From NCBI GenBank assembly GCA_017400415.1, contig JAFPTE010000154.1, forward strand, positions 1-5,252: a stretch of 5,252 nucleotides of DNA, in the 5' to 3' direction. Shown one piece after another: positions 1 through 5,252 of this stretch. The notes under the pieces were generated by a model. It searched no databases. It saw only the letters and a program-made list of their open reading frames with translations, and was not told the origin of the DNA. How positions within the stretch are numbered: position 1 is the stretch's first letter; each line of letters starts with the position of its first letter. Origin of the DNA: Oscillospiraceae bacterium (lineage in GTDB: Bacteria > Bacillota > Clostridia > Oscillospirales > Oscillospiraceae). The position numbers were made by a program, and so were the translations under genes.

Positions 1-1
1 C

Positions 2-265
2 AAGTTCAATCCCAACGGTTATCTGACCCGTGAGCAGGCCTTCACCTTCCTTTGGCGGGCATATTTCTCCGAGCAGACCGACGACCCGGCGGAGTTCCTC
101 GCCTCCTTCACTGACGGCGGCTCCGTTTCCAAGTACGCCAGGGAAGCCGTTGCAGTTCTTATTGAGAAGGGCGTTGTTAACGGCTCCGGCAGCAGGCTTC
201 TGCCGAAAAACAGAATCTCAAGGGCCGAGCTCGCAAAGCTCTTGTGCGTATCAATGTTCCTGTGA
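2..265 (+). CDS. SLH-domain surface protein, C-terminal fragment
   Basis: The frame is open from the left edge and ends at TGA 263-265, giving the last 87 residues of a longer protein whose start lies outside the window. Two S-layer homology repeats are visible. Residues about 1-22 are the tail of one repeat, with the FxPNG..LTREQA..FLWRA pattern. Residues about 36-87 are a nearly complete second repeat: an FTDGG opening, a YAREAV helix where Trp is more usual than Tyr, LIEKGVVNG, and the ISRAELAKLL closing helix. SLH repeats normally come in threes and bind pyruvylated secondary cell-wall polymers, fixing exported proteins to the Gram-positive wall. Placement at the extreme C-terminus is common. 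The function of the upstream part (enzyme, adhesin or other) cannot be read here. The gene is closed off from its downstream neighbour by a terminator, so it is not part of the sugar operon. Confidence 0.85.
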   Translation, partial: KFNPNGYLTREQAFTFLWRAYFSEQTDDPAEFLASFTDGGSVSKYAREAVAVLIEKGVVNGSGSRLLPKNRISRAELAKLLCVSMFL

Positions 266-273
266 CCTGTATT

Positions 274-301
274 AATCCCGGCAGCATATGCCGGGATTTT
301 T
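274..301 (+). terminator. Intrinsic terminator after the SLH gene
   Basis: A perfect 10-bp stem (AATCCCGGCA, 274-283, with TGCCGGGATT, 289-298) encloses a 5-base loop. The T-run at 297-301 overlaps the stem base. It lies 8 bases after the SLH stop codon and has the normal orientation for ending that transcript. Confidence 0.92.
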
Positions 302-344
302 CCTGCATTTTCTCCGTCAAATTCACAAAAGTCGCTTTTTTATA

Positions 345-372
345 TTGAAATATTTTGGTTTATGTGTAAAAT
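345..372 (+). promoter_or_regulatory. Predicted sigma-A promoter of the galactoside operon
   Basis: A TTGAAA -35 box (345-350) and a TAAAAT -10 box (367-372) are separated by 16 bases. The surrounding DNA is AT-rich, with a T-run (336-341) just upstream like a UP element. The predicted start is near 379-380, giving a 5' leader of about 50 bases before the transporter ATG. Both boxes deviate from consensus, as expected for a regulated promoter. It is the best-placed candidate between the terminator and the gene, but AT-rich sequence allows other -10 choices. Confidence 0.5.
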
Positions 373-382
373 ATAGGGGATG

Positions 383-390
383 AAACGTTT
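383..390 (+). promoter_or_regulatory. Possible LacI/GalR-family operator core
   Basis: The perfect 8-base palindrome AAACGTTT has the central CG typical of LacI-family operators and CcpA cre sites. It sits about +4 to +11 from the predicted start, where a repressor could block initiation or elongation. Symmetry does not extend further: the left flank TG faces GG on the right. An 8-base palindrome is not rare by chance, and no regulator gene is in the window, so this is only a candidate. Confidence 0.25.
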
Positions 391-417
391 GGCTCTTTAT
401 GAGCACAACACAATATC

Positions 418-422
418 GGAGG
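418..422 (+). promoter_or_regulatory. Ribosome binding site fixing the transporter start
   Basis: GGAGG lies 8 bases before the ATG at 431. The in-frame ATG at 380 has only GGGG directly abutting it, with no spacing, and would sit at the predicted transcription start. The 431 start is therefore strongly preferred. Confidence 0.85.
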
Positions 423-430
423 TTAAAAGG

Positions 431-1897
431 ATGAAAAGCAATCTGACTCTCGGGCAAAAAATAGCCTACGGTCTCGGCGCCGTGGGCAAAGACATGGTGT
501 ACATGCTCTCAGCGAGCTATGTGCTCTATTATTTCCAGGATGTTATGGGTGTCAATGCCATTGCAATGGGCGTTATCCTGCTGATCGCCCGTGTGTTCGA
601 CGCCTTCAATGACCCCGTCATGGGCGTTATCGTTGCCAAGACAAAGACACGCTGGGGCAAGTTCCGTCCCTGGCTCCTTATCGGCACCCTCACAAACGCA
701 GTTATTCTCTATCTGATGTTTGCATGCCCTCCCACCCTGGACGGGGCCGGACTGGTTGCCTATGCCGCAGTGACCTACATCCTCTGGGGCGTCACCTACA
801 CCATGATGGATATTCCTTACTGGTCCATGATACCCGCCTTTACGGAGGGCGGCAAGGAGCGTGAGGGCCTCACCACCCTGGCCCGTTCCTGCGCCGGCGT
901 GGGCAGCGCCATAATTACCATCATCACCGTTATGACCGTCCACGCACTGGGCGGCGGCGACTCCAAGGCCGCTGAGATTGAGGGCTTCAAGTGGTTTTCC
1001 CTCATCGTATCCGTGCTGTTCGTCATCTTCACCGTCATTACCTGCATCAAAATCAAGGAAAAGTCCACTGCGGAAATGCAGACCGTATCCGTGGGCGATA
1101 TGTTCAAGGCCCTTATCCGCAATGACCAGGCCATGACTGTCACCATCGCCATTGTACTTATCAACTCCTCCATCTATATAACCTCCAACCTGGTCCTCTA
1201 CTTCTTCAAGTATGACTTCGGCGGCGCCGGCTGGGACGGAAGCTATACTCTCTTCAATACCTTCGGCGGCGGAATACAGATCCTCTCCATGATGGCCCTG
1301 TATCCCTTCCTGCGCAACGGCCTGAAGCTCTCCAACACCCGGATCTTCTATATCTGCCTGTTTATGTCCATTGCAGGCTACGCAGTGCTTCTGGGCCTTG
1401 CCTTTACCAACATGGCCAATGTGTTCCTGCTCTTCATCCCCGGCTTCTTCATCTTTGCCGCAGCAGGACTTCTGAACATCCTGACCACGGTCTTCCTGGC
1501 CAACACCGTCGATTACGGCGAGCTGAAAAACAACACCAGAGACGAGTCCGTCATCTTCTCCATGCAGACCTTTGTGGTGAAGCTGGCCAGCGGCGTGGCG
1601 GCCTTTGTGGCCTCCATCTGCCTGCAGTTCACCGGCATCACCAACATCGAGGATAAGGTCAAGGCCGCTGCGGAGGCCGCCGGAATTACCATCGAGGAGT
1701 ATGCCGCCCAGAATAAGGTCATCTACTCCGAGATGGTGGAGAGCGGCGCAAAGGTGGGTCTTCGCATGACAATGACCATCATCCCCATAATCGTGCTCTT
1801 TGTGGCCATATTCTGGTTCCGGAAGAAGTTCATCCTCACTGACGAAAAGGTCCTTGAGATCAGCGACGAGCTTGCCGAGAGGAGAAAGAATGGTTAA
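431..1897 (+). CDS. GPH-family galactoside:cation symporter (MelB-like)
   Basis: This 488-residue inner-membrane protein belongs to the glycoside-pentoside-hexuronide:cation symporters of the major facilitator superfamily and probably imports melibiose- or raffinose-type alpha-galactosides. About 12 hydrophobic segments are visible, near residues 9-36, 41-66, 80-98, 107-135, 150-172, 187-207, 232-262, 270-295, 303-325, 328-358, 373-400 and 441-466. Family hallmarks are the N-terminal YGLGAVGKD, RVFDAFNDPVMG (54-65), the loop RWGKFRPW (74-81), DIPYWS (127-132) and QTFVVK (379-384). By motif alignment from memory, D57, N60, D61 and T124 match the MelB Na+ site (D55, N58, D59, T121). D21, D127, W131, R152, T380 and K384 match MelB sugar-site or nearby charged residues D19, D124, W128, R149, T373 and K377. 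A charged, Ala-rich loop (about 403-440) separates the last two helices. The last 8 bases overlap the alpha-galactosidase start, indicating an operon and supporting an alpha-galactoside substrate. Exact substrate and coupling ion are inferred. Confidence 0.92.
   Translation: MKSNLTLGQKIAYGLGAVGKDMVYMLSASYVLYYFQDVMGVNAIAMGVILLIARVFDAFNDPVMGVIVAKTKTRWGKFRPWLLIGTLTNAVILYLMFACPPTLDGAGLVAYAAVTYILWGVTYTMMDIPYWSMIPAFTEGGKEREGLTTLARSCAGVGSAIITIITVMTVHALGGGDSKAAEIEGFKWFSLIVSVLFVIFTVITCIKIKEKSTAEMQTVSVGDMFKALIRNDQAMTVTIAIVLINSSIYITSNLVLYFFKYDFGGAGWDGSYTLFNTFGGGIQILSMMALYPFLRNGLKLSNTRIFYICLFMSIAGYAVLLGLAFTNMANVFLLFIPGFFIFAAAGLLNILTTVFLANTVDYGELKNNTRDESVIFSMQTFVVKLASGVAAFVASICLQFTGITNIEDKVKAAAEAAGITIEEYAAQNKVIYSEMVESGAKVGLRMTMTIIPIIVLFVAIFWFRKKFILTDEKVLEISDELAERRKNG
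1880..1884 (+). promoter_or_regulatory. Ribosome binding site of the alpha-galactosidase
   Basis: AGGAG lies inside the end of the transporter gene, 5 bases before the ATG at 1890. It decides the start against upstream in-frame codons, whose translation would duplicate the transporter's C-terminal coding region in another frame. Position inside the preceding gene suggests translational coupling. Confidence 0.8.
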
Positions 1898-3485
1898 GTT
1901 TGAATATCGGGCCGAGGTCCAGACCACCGGCGGGCTCACGGCTATCGTGGGCCAGAAGGAAATAGGGGAGGGCCCCTTTCATCTGGAGCTTGAGCTGCCT
2001 GAGGGTTTTATCAAAAAGCTAACCGGCAAGCTCCATTTCCCCGTTCACAACGCCGAGAAGTCGTTCCTGAACGGATTCCAGACCTGGACCTACTGCAAGG
2101 AATATCGCAGGTCTGAAAAGCTGCGGGGCCTTAACGGTCTGCCGCCACAGCTCATTGAAAAGTATCATTTTGACCGGTACGGTGATTACCACTTTGTTGA
2201 GTACCCATATACGGCCGGGGTATTCCACGGAGAGAGCTACGGCTACGTCCGTGACGGCGATTTTTACCGCCTCTTTGCCTCCCTGGACGAGGAGCCGGGC
2301 TACACGATTTTCCGACTGGACACCAATATGGGCCTTCTTCGCATCGAGCGTGACTGCGAGGGGGTCCGCTGCGGCGGAGCATACAGGGCCTTTGACCTCT
2401 TCTTTGCCTCCGGCTCCGAGAAGGAGGTCTTTGACGGCTGGTTTGAGGCCATGGGAGTTAAGCCCATAACCGCAGAGCCCATCAAGGGCTACTCCAGCTG
2501 GTATAACCGCTATGAGGACATATCCGAGGCCAGCATTATGGCCGACCTGGAGGGCTGCACCGGCGTAATGGAGCCCGGTGACCTTTTCCAGGTGGACGAC
2601 GGCTGGGAAAAGCACGTGGGAGACTGGCTCTTCGTGGACGAGCAGAAGTTCCCCAACGGGCTGAAAACCGTTGTGGACGCAATCCACGGCAAGGGCTTCA
2701 AGGCCGGGCTCTGGCTGGCGCCCTTTGTGGCCAAGGTTGGGTCCGATATCGAGCTTTACCATCCGGACTGGCTTCTGAAGGTGGACGGCAAGCCCTGGTT
2801 TGACGGCATCAACTGGGGCGGCTTCTACTCCCTGGATATTGACAATCCGGAGGTGGAGGACTATATCCGCAGGACCTTCCGCCGTGTTTTTGACGAGTGG
2901 GGCTTTGACCTGGTGAAGCTGGACTTCCTCTACGGCGCTGCACCCTTCGGAAACGAGCGTGAAAGCCGTGGAGGGAGGATGATCCGTGCCATGCGGCTCC
3001 TCCGTGAGGTCTGCGGCGACCACGCCATCCTGGGCTGCGGCGTGCCCGTAATGACAGCCTTCGGCCTGGTGGAGTACTGCCGGGTCAGCTGCGACGTGAG
3101 CCTGGACTGGGACGACAAGGCCTATATGATAATCACCCACCGGGAGAGAGTCAGCACAAAGCACGCCATGGAGACCAGCATCTTCCGCCGTCAGCTCAAC
3201 GGCCGTGCATTTCTGTCTGACCCGGATGTGTTCTTCCTGCGGGACGACAATATAAGCCTGACGGAGAAGCAGAAGCTGAATCTGGCACAGCTGGACCGGC
3301 TTATAGGCGGCGTGTACCTCTGTTCGGACAACATGGGCCTTTACAGCGAGGAAAAGAAGCAGCTCTATAAGAGCCTCTGCAGCTTCCGTCCCGAATCCGA
3401 GCCTGTTTTTGTTCTTGATGACGGCGTACGCATCCACTATAAGCAGGACGGCGCCGCCAGGATGATTGATATTTACGAAAAGTAA
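1890..3485 (+). CDS. Cytoplasmic GH36 alpha-galactosidase
   Basis: This 531-residue enzyme should hydrolyse terminal alpha-1,6-galactosyl bonds (melibiose, raffinose, stachyose type) with retention of configuration. The layout matches the compact GH36 type of Thermotoga maritima GalA (about 550 residues) rather than the roughly 720-residue Gram-positive AgaA/RafA type. It has an N-terminal beta-sandwich (about 1-190), a (beta/alpha)8 barrel from GYSSWYNRYED (200-210), and a short C-terminal beta region (about 480-531). Visible active-site elements are W204, the galactose-binding pair D236/D237 in FQVDDGWE, LWLAPF (274-279), the nucleophile D345 in KLDFLYG, LGCG (381-384), and the likely acid/base D402 in CRVSCDVSLDW. 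No signal peptide is present, so it acts inside the cell on sugar brought in by the upstream symporter. The start overlaps the transporter stop by 8 bases (ATGGTTAA). Linkage preference and possible transglycosylation cannot be read from sequence. An alternative GH-D specificity such as alpha-N-acetylgalactosaminidase is possible but less likely. Confidence 0.93.
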   Translation: MVKFEYRAEVQTTGGLTAIVGQKEIGEGPFHLELELPEGFIKKLTGKLHFPVHNAEKSFLNGFQTWTYCKEYRRSEKLRGLNGLPPQLIEKYHFDRYGDYHFVEYPYTAGVFHGESYGYVRDGDFYRLFASLDEEPGYTIFRLDTNMGLLRIERDCEGVRCGGAYRAFDLFFASGSEKEVFDGWFEAMGVKPITAEPIKGYSSWYNRYEDISEASIMADLEGCTGVMEPGDLFQVDDGWEKHVGDWLFVDEQKFPNGLKTVVDAIHGKGFKAGLWLAPFVAKVGSDIELYHPDWLLKVDGKPWFDGINWGGFYSLDIDNPEVEDYIRRTFRRVFDEWGFDLVKLDFLYGAAPFGNERESRGGRMIRAMRLLREVCGDHAILGCGVPVMTAFGLVEYCRVSCDVSLDWDDKAYMIITHRERVSTKHAMETSIFRRQLNGRAFLSDPDVFFLRDDNISLTEKQKLNLAQLDRLIGGVYLCSDNMGLYSEEKKQLYKSLCSFRPESEPVFVLDDGVRIHYKQDGAARMIDIYEK

Positions 3486-3494
3486 CTTATTCTC

Positions 3495-3523
3495 TTGACA
3501 AACGACGATGTTTTTAATATAAT
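3495..3523 (+). promoter_or_regulatory. Consensus sigma-A promoter of the T-box-valS unit
   Basis: Perfect TTGACA (3495-3500) and TATAAT (3518-3523) are separated by exactly 17 bases. The predicted start is near 3530, directly ahead of T-box Stem I. An ideal promoter fits a gene made constitutively and controlled afterwards by attenuation. It begins only nine bases after the alpha-galactosidase stop codon. Confidence 0.92.
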
Positions 3524-3618
3524 CACTAAGCTGAATAGCTGAGAAGGGGAGGAAGTAGGTTTTCCCCGGGTTAAGAGAGAAGCCGGACGGTGCAAGGCTT
3601 TACCCGAGCTTCCGAATT

Positions 3619-3621
3619 GTC
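3619..3621 (+). other. Specifier codon GUC (Val) of the T-box
   Basis: GUC lies in the 3' strand of the Stem I internal loop, opposite the AGTA element, followed by one purine and then the CCCC strand of the lower helix, as in characterised T-boxes. It would pair with the GAC anticodon of tRNA-Val. The downstream gene being valyl-tRNA synthetase independently supports the reading. Confidence 0.85.
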
Positions 3622-3701
3622 GCCCCGGAGCTGCGAGGATGAACAGTCAGTCCCCGCCGTATGTCCTGCGTTAAAGGCTTTGGAGTGCGCCTTATGGCGA
3701 A

Positions 3702-3736
3702 CTCAGGTGGTACCGCGTATTTTATTGCGTCCTGAG
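3702..3736 (+). promoter_or_regulatory. T-box antiterminator
   Basis: The conserved T-box sequence AGGTGGTACCGCG occupies 3705-3717. CTCAGG (3702-3707) pairs with CCTGAG (3731-3736), and GCG (3715-3717) with CGT (3728-3730). This leaves the 7-base bulge TGGTACC (3708-3714). Its UGGU would pair with the ACCA 3' end of uncharged tRNA, matching the A discriminator expected for tRNA-Val. The 3' arm is also the 5' arm of the terminator, so the two structures exclude each other. Confidence 0.93.
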
Positions 3737-3760
3737 ATTTTCTCAGGACGCTTTTTTTTT
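3727..3760 (+). terminator. T-box intrinsic terminator (attenuator)
   Basis: A perfect 11-bp stem (GCGTCCTGAGA, 3727-3737, with TCTCAGGACGC, 3741-3751) has a 3-base loop and is followed by nine Ts (3752-3760). It is the default structure when tRNA-Val is charged. It is also the only terminator visible downstream of the galactoside operon. Confidence 0.96.
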
Positions 3761-3768
3761 AAGGGGTG
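3761..3768 (+). promoter_or_regulatory. Ribosome binding site of valS
   Basis: AAGGGGTG directly follows the terminator T-run. The GGGG ends 6 bases before the ATG at 3773. It supports this start and shows that the leader has almost no spacer between attenuator and gene. Confidence 0.75.
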
Positions 3769-3772
3769 CAAT

Positions 3773-5252
3773 ATGAAAGAACTTCCGAAGGTGTATGACC
3801 CGAAAGAGGTCGAGAAGAAAATCTATGACATGTGGCTGGAAAAGGGCTACTTCCACGCCGAGCGTGACGAAAAGAAAAAGCCCTTCTCCATCGTTATGCC
3901 GCCACCCAACGTGACCGGTCAGCTCCACATGGGCCACGCCCTGGACTGCACCCTGCCGGATATACTTATCCGCGAGAAGCGCATGCAGGGCTACAATGCC
4001 ATGTGGCTGCCCGGCACCGACCACGCCGGCATCGCAACCCAGATAAAGGTCGAGGAGGACCTCCGTGTGAACGAGGGCCTGACCCGCTATGACCTGGGCC
4101 GTGAAAAGTTCCTGGAGCGTGTCTGGGCCTGGAAGGAAAAGTACGGCAGCCGCATTGTTGAGCAGCAGAAGAAGCTGGGCGTCTCCTGCGATTGGGAGCG
4201 GAGCCGCTTCACCATGGACGAGGTCTGCGCAAAGGCCGTCCGGGAGAATTTCGTCTCCCTCTACGAGAAGGGCTACATTTACAAGGGCAGCCGCATAATC
4301 AACTGGTGCCCCCACTGCCTCACAGCCCTCTCCGACGCCGAGGTGGAGTACGTGGACAAGCCCGGCCACCTGTGGCATATCCGTTACCCGCTCTCCGACG
4401 GCTCCGGCGATATAGTCGTTGCCACAACCCGCCCGGAGACCATGCTGGGTGATACGGGCGTTGCAGTGAATCCTGAGGATGAGAAGCACAAGCATCTTAT
4501 CGGCAAGACCTGCGTGCTGCCCCTGGTGGGCCGTGAAATACCCATCGTCGGCGATGAGTACTGCGAAATCGGCTTCGGCACCGGCGCCGTGAAGATGACC
4601 CCGGCCCACGACCCCAACGACTTTGAGGTGGGCCTCCGCCACAATCTGGAGGTCATCCGTGTCATTGCCGATGACGGCACCATCAACGAAAACGGCGGCG
4701 CCTACGAGGGAATGGACCGCTATGAGTGCCGCAAGAAGATAGTTGAGGACCTGGAGAGAGAGGGTTACCTGGTAAAGGTTGAGGATTACAGCCACAATGT
4801 GGGTACCTGCTACCGCTGCCATAACGACGTGGAGCCCCTGATTTCCGCCCAGTGGTTTGTTAAAATGGCGCCTCTCGCCAAGGAGGCCATCCGTGTTGTT
4901 GAGGACGGCACCATCAAGTTCATCCCCGAGCGCTTCTCCAAGACCTATCTGAACTGGATGAACAACGTCCATGACTGGTGCATTTCCCGCCAGCTCTGGT
5001 GGGGCCATCAGATTCCCGCCTGGTACTGCGACAGGTGCGGACATATCAACGTCAGCAGGGAAGACCCCACCAAGTGCGAAAAGTGCGGCTGCGAGAGTCT
5101 GACCCGTGAAGAGGACGTGCTGGATACCTGGTTCTCCTCCGCTCTGTGGCCCTTCTCTACCATGGGCTGGCCGGAAAAGAACCCGGACCTGGATTACTTC
5201 TATCCCACCAGCGTCATGGTCACCGGCTACGATATCATCTTTTTCTGGGTCG
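3773..5252 (+). CDS. valS: Valyl-tRNA synthetase, N-terminal part
   Basis: This class Ia cytoplasmic enzyme joins valine to tRNA-Val using ATP. The 493 visible codons run open to the right edge. Full-length bacterial ValRS is about 870-950 residues, so the KMSKS loop, anticodon-binding domain and C-terminal coiled coil lie outside. The Rossmann fold begins early, with PPPNVTGQLHMGHAL (43-57) holding the HMGH form of the HIGH motif (52-55), then WLPGTDHAGIATQ (78-90). The CP1 editing domain spans about 190-340. It includes TTRPETMLGD (218-227) and GTGAVKMTPAHDPNDF (269-284), motifs used to clear mischarged threonine. Cysteine pairs C179/C182 and C346/C349 flank it and probably bind zinc. A second cluster, C419/C422 with C435/C438/C440, forms a zinc-ribbon-like insertion. 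DVLDTWFSSALWP (448-460) and GYDIIFFWV (485-493) are typical ValRS catalytic-core sequences. Expression is controlled by the T-box leader. Confidence 0.97.
   Translation, partial: MKELPKVYDPKEVEKKIYDMWLEKGYFHAERDEKKKPFSIVMPPPNVTGQLHMGHALDCTLPDILIREKRMQGYNAMWLPGTDHAGIATQIKVEEDLRVNEGLTRYDLGREKFLERVWAWKEKYGSRIVEQQKKLGVSCDWERSRFTMDEVCAKAVRENFVSLYEKGYIYKGSRIINWCPHCLTALSDAEVEYVDKPGHLWHIRYPLSDGSGDIVVATTRPETMLGDTGVAVNPEDEKHKHLIGKTCVLPLVGREIPIVGDEYCEIGFGTGAVKMTPAHDPNDFEVGLRHNLEVIRVIADDGTINENGGAYEGMDRYECRKKIVEDLEREGYLVKVEDYSHNVGTCYRCHNDVEPLISAQWFVKMAPLAKEAIRVVEDGTIKFIPERFSKTYLNWMNNVHDWCISRQLWWGHQIPAWYCDRCGHINVSREDPTKCEKCGCESLTREEDVLDTWFSSALWPFSTMGWPEKNPDLDYFYPTSVMVTGYDIIFFWV

Larger units (their letters stand above)
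3529..3760 (+). promoter_or_regulatory. T-box leader (valine tRNA-responsive riboswitch)
   Basis: This cis-acting leader binds tRNA-Val and lets transcription continue into valS only when the tRNA is uncharged. Stem I can be folded by eye. A base helix pairs AGCT 3537-3540 with 3629-3632, followed by a kink-turn-like GAGAA/GG junction. GGGG 3546-3549 then pairs with CCCC 3623-3626. The specifier bulge has the AGTA element (3554-3557) on one side and the GUC codon (3619-3621) on the other. Above it, CGGGT 3567-3571 pairs with ACCCG 3602-3606, then comes AGAGAG (3574-3579), and AAGCC 3580-3584 pairs with GGCTT 3596-3600 around the distal loop. A Stem II-like pairing joins AGGA 3636-3639 with TCCT near 3665-3668. 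Stem III is CGCC 3688-3691 with GGCG 3696-3699. The T-box sequence and terminator follow, with valS 12 bases further on. Minor helices are hand-drawn. Confidence 0.95.

Noticed and set aside
30..275. An 81-codon + strand frame at the left edge
   Set aside because: It is a Ser/Pro/Arg-rich alternate frame of the SLH-domain coding region and runs into the terminator; the SLH frame explains the DNA.
380..382. Upstream in-frame ATG as the transporter start, adding 17 residues
   Set aside because: GGGG abuts it without spacing, it coincides with the predicted transcription start, and the extra residues do not look like GPH proteins. The ATG at 431 has GGAGG at 8-base spacing and begins at the conserved N-terminus.
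380..394. CcpA cre site around the AAACGTTT palindrome
   Set aside because: Aligned to the usual cre consensus, the central CG is displaced by one base, so the match fails at core positions. Only a generic LacI-family operator remains plausible.
1800..1889. Upstream in-frame start for the alpha-galactosidase, adding 30 residues
   Set aside because: The extra residues are an out-of-frame reading of the transporter's end, and a Shine-Dalgarno is correctly placed for the ATG at 1890.
509..1939. A long antisense open frame opposite the transporter gene
   Set aside because: Its translation is low-complexity, rich in Gly, His, Asp and Val with no recognisable domain. It mirrors a well-supported sense gene with strong third-position GC bias, which commonly leaves the opposite strand open.
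2019..3437. A long antisense open frame opposite the alpha-galactosidase gene
   Set aside because: It lacks recognisable motifs and is explained by codon bias of the sense gene, which carries clear GH36 catalytic motifs.
3529..3540. AGCT-GAAT-AGCT as a small terminator for the sugar operon
   Set aside because: The 4-bp stem is too weak and has no T-run. The second AGCT is better explained as the base strand of T-box Stem I.
3743..5044. A 433-codon antisense open frame opposite valS
   Set aside because: It would end inside the T-box terminator hairpin, has no recognisable domain, and lies across unmistakable ValRS motifs on the + strand.
1..5252. CRISPR arrays, insertion sequences, tRNA or rRNA genes, phage or defence genes
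   Set aside because: No direct-repeat arrays, transposase motifs, terminal inverted repeats or stable-RNA sequences were seen on either strand.

Overview
The window looks like chromosomal DNA from a Gram-positive anaerobe of the Clostridia, perhaps an Oscillospirales-type gut bacterium. The evidence is a tRNA-responsive T-box leader in front of valS, strong Shine-Dalgarno sites, sigma-A-type promoters, S-layer homology (SLH) repeats, and GC-rich coding DNA next to AT-rich promoters. The genus is an inference from gene style only. All genes lie on the + strand.

Layout: (1) Bases 2-265 are the 3' end of a gene for a surface protein whose C-terminus is made of SLH repeats. It closes with a strong intrinsic terminator at 274-301. 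(2) An AT-rich promoter region (about 302-430) leads into a two-gene alpha-galactoside operon. The first gene is a MelB-like GPH-family sugar:cation symporter (431-1897). The second is a compact cytoplasmic GH36 alpha-galactosidase (1890-3485) whose start overlaps the transporter stop by 8 bases. (3) Only nine bases after the galactosidase stop, a consensus promoter (3495-3523) starts a valine T-box leader (about 3529-3760). It has a recognisable Stem I, a GUC (Val) specifier, the T-box/antiterminator and a perfect 11-bp terminator hairpin. (4) valS, valyl-tRNA synthetase, starts at 3773 and runs off the window after 493 codons.

How the parts work together: the transporter would import melibiose- or raffinose-type galactosides with a cation, and the unsecreted galactosidase would release galactose in the cytoplasm. 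No dedicated regulator or galactose-catabolic gene is in the window. A LacI-family-like palindrome near the predicted transcription start is a weak operator candidate. The valS unit is separate and senses uncharged tRNA-Val.

No previously undescribed system is evident. The points most worth a second look are the junction where the sugar operon has no terminator of its own and runs into the T-box attenuator, the complete set of MelB cation- and sugar-site residues in the transporter, and the possible operator upstream.
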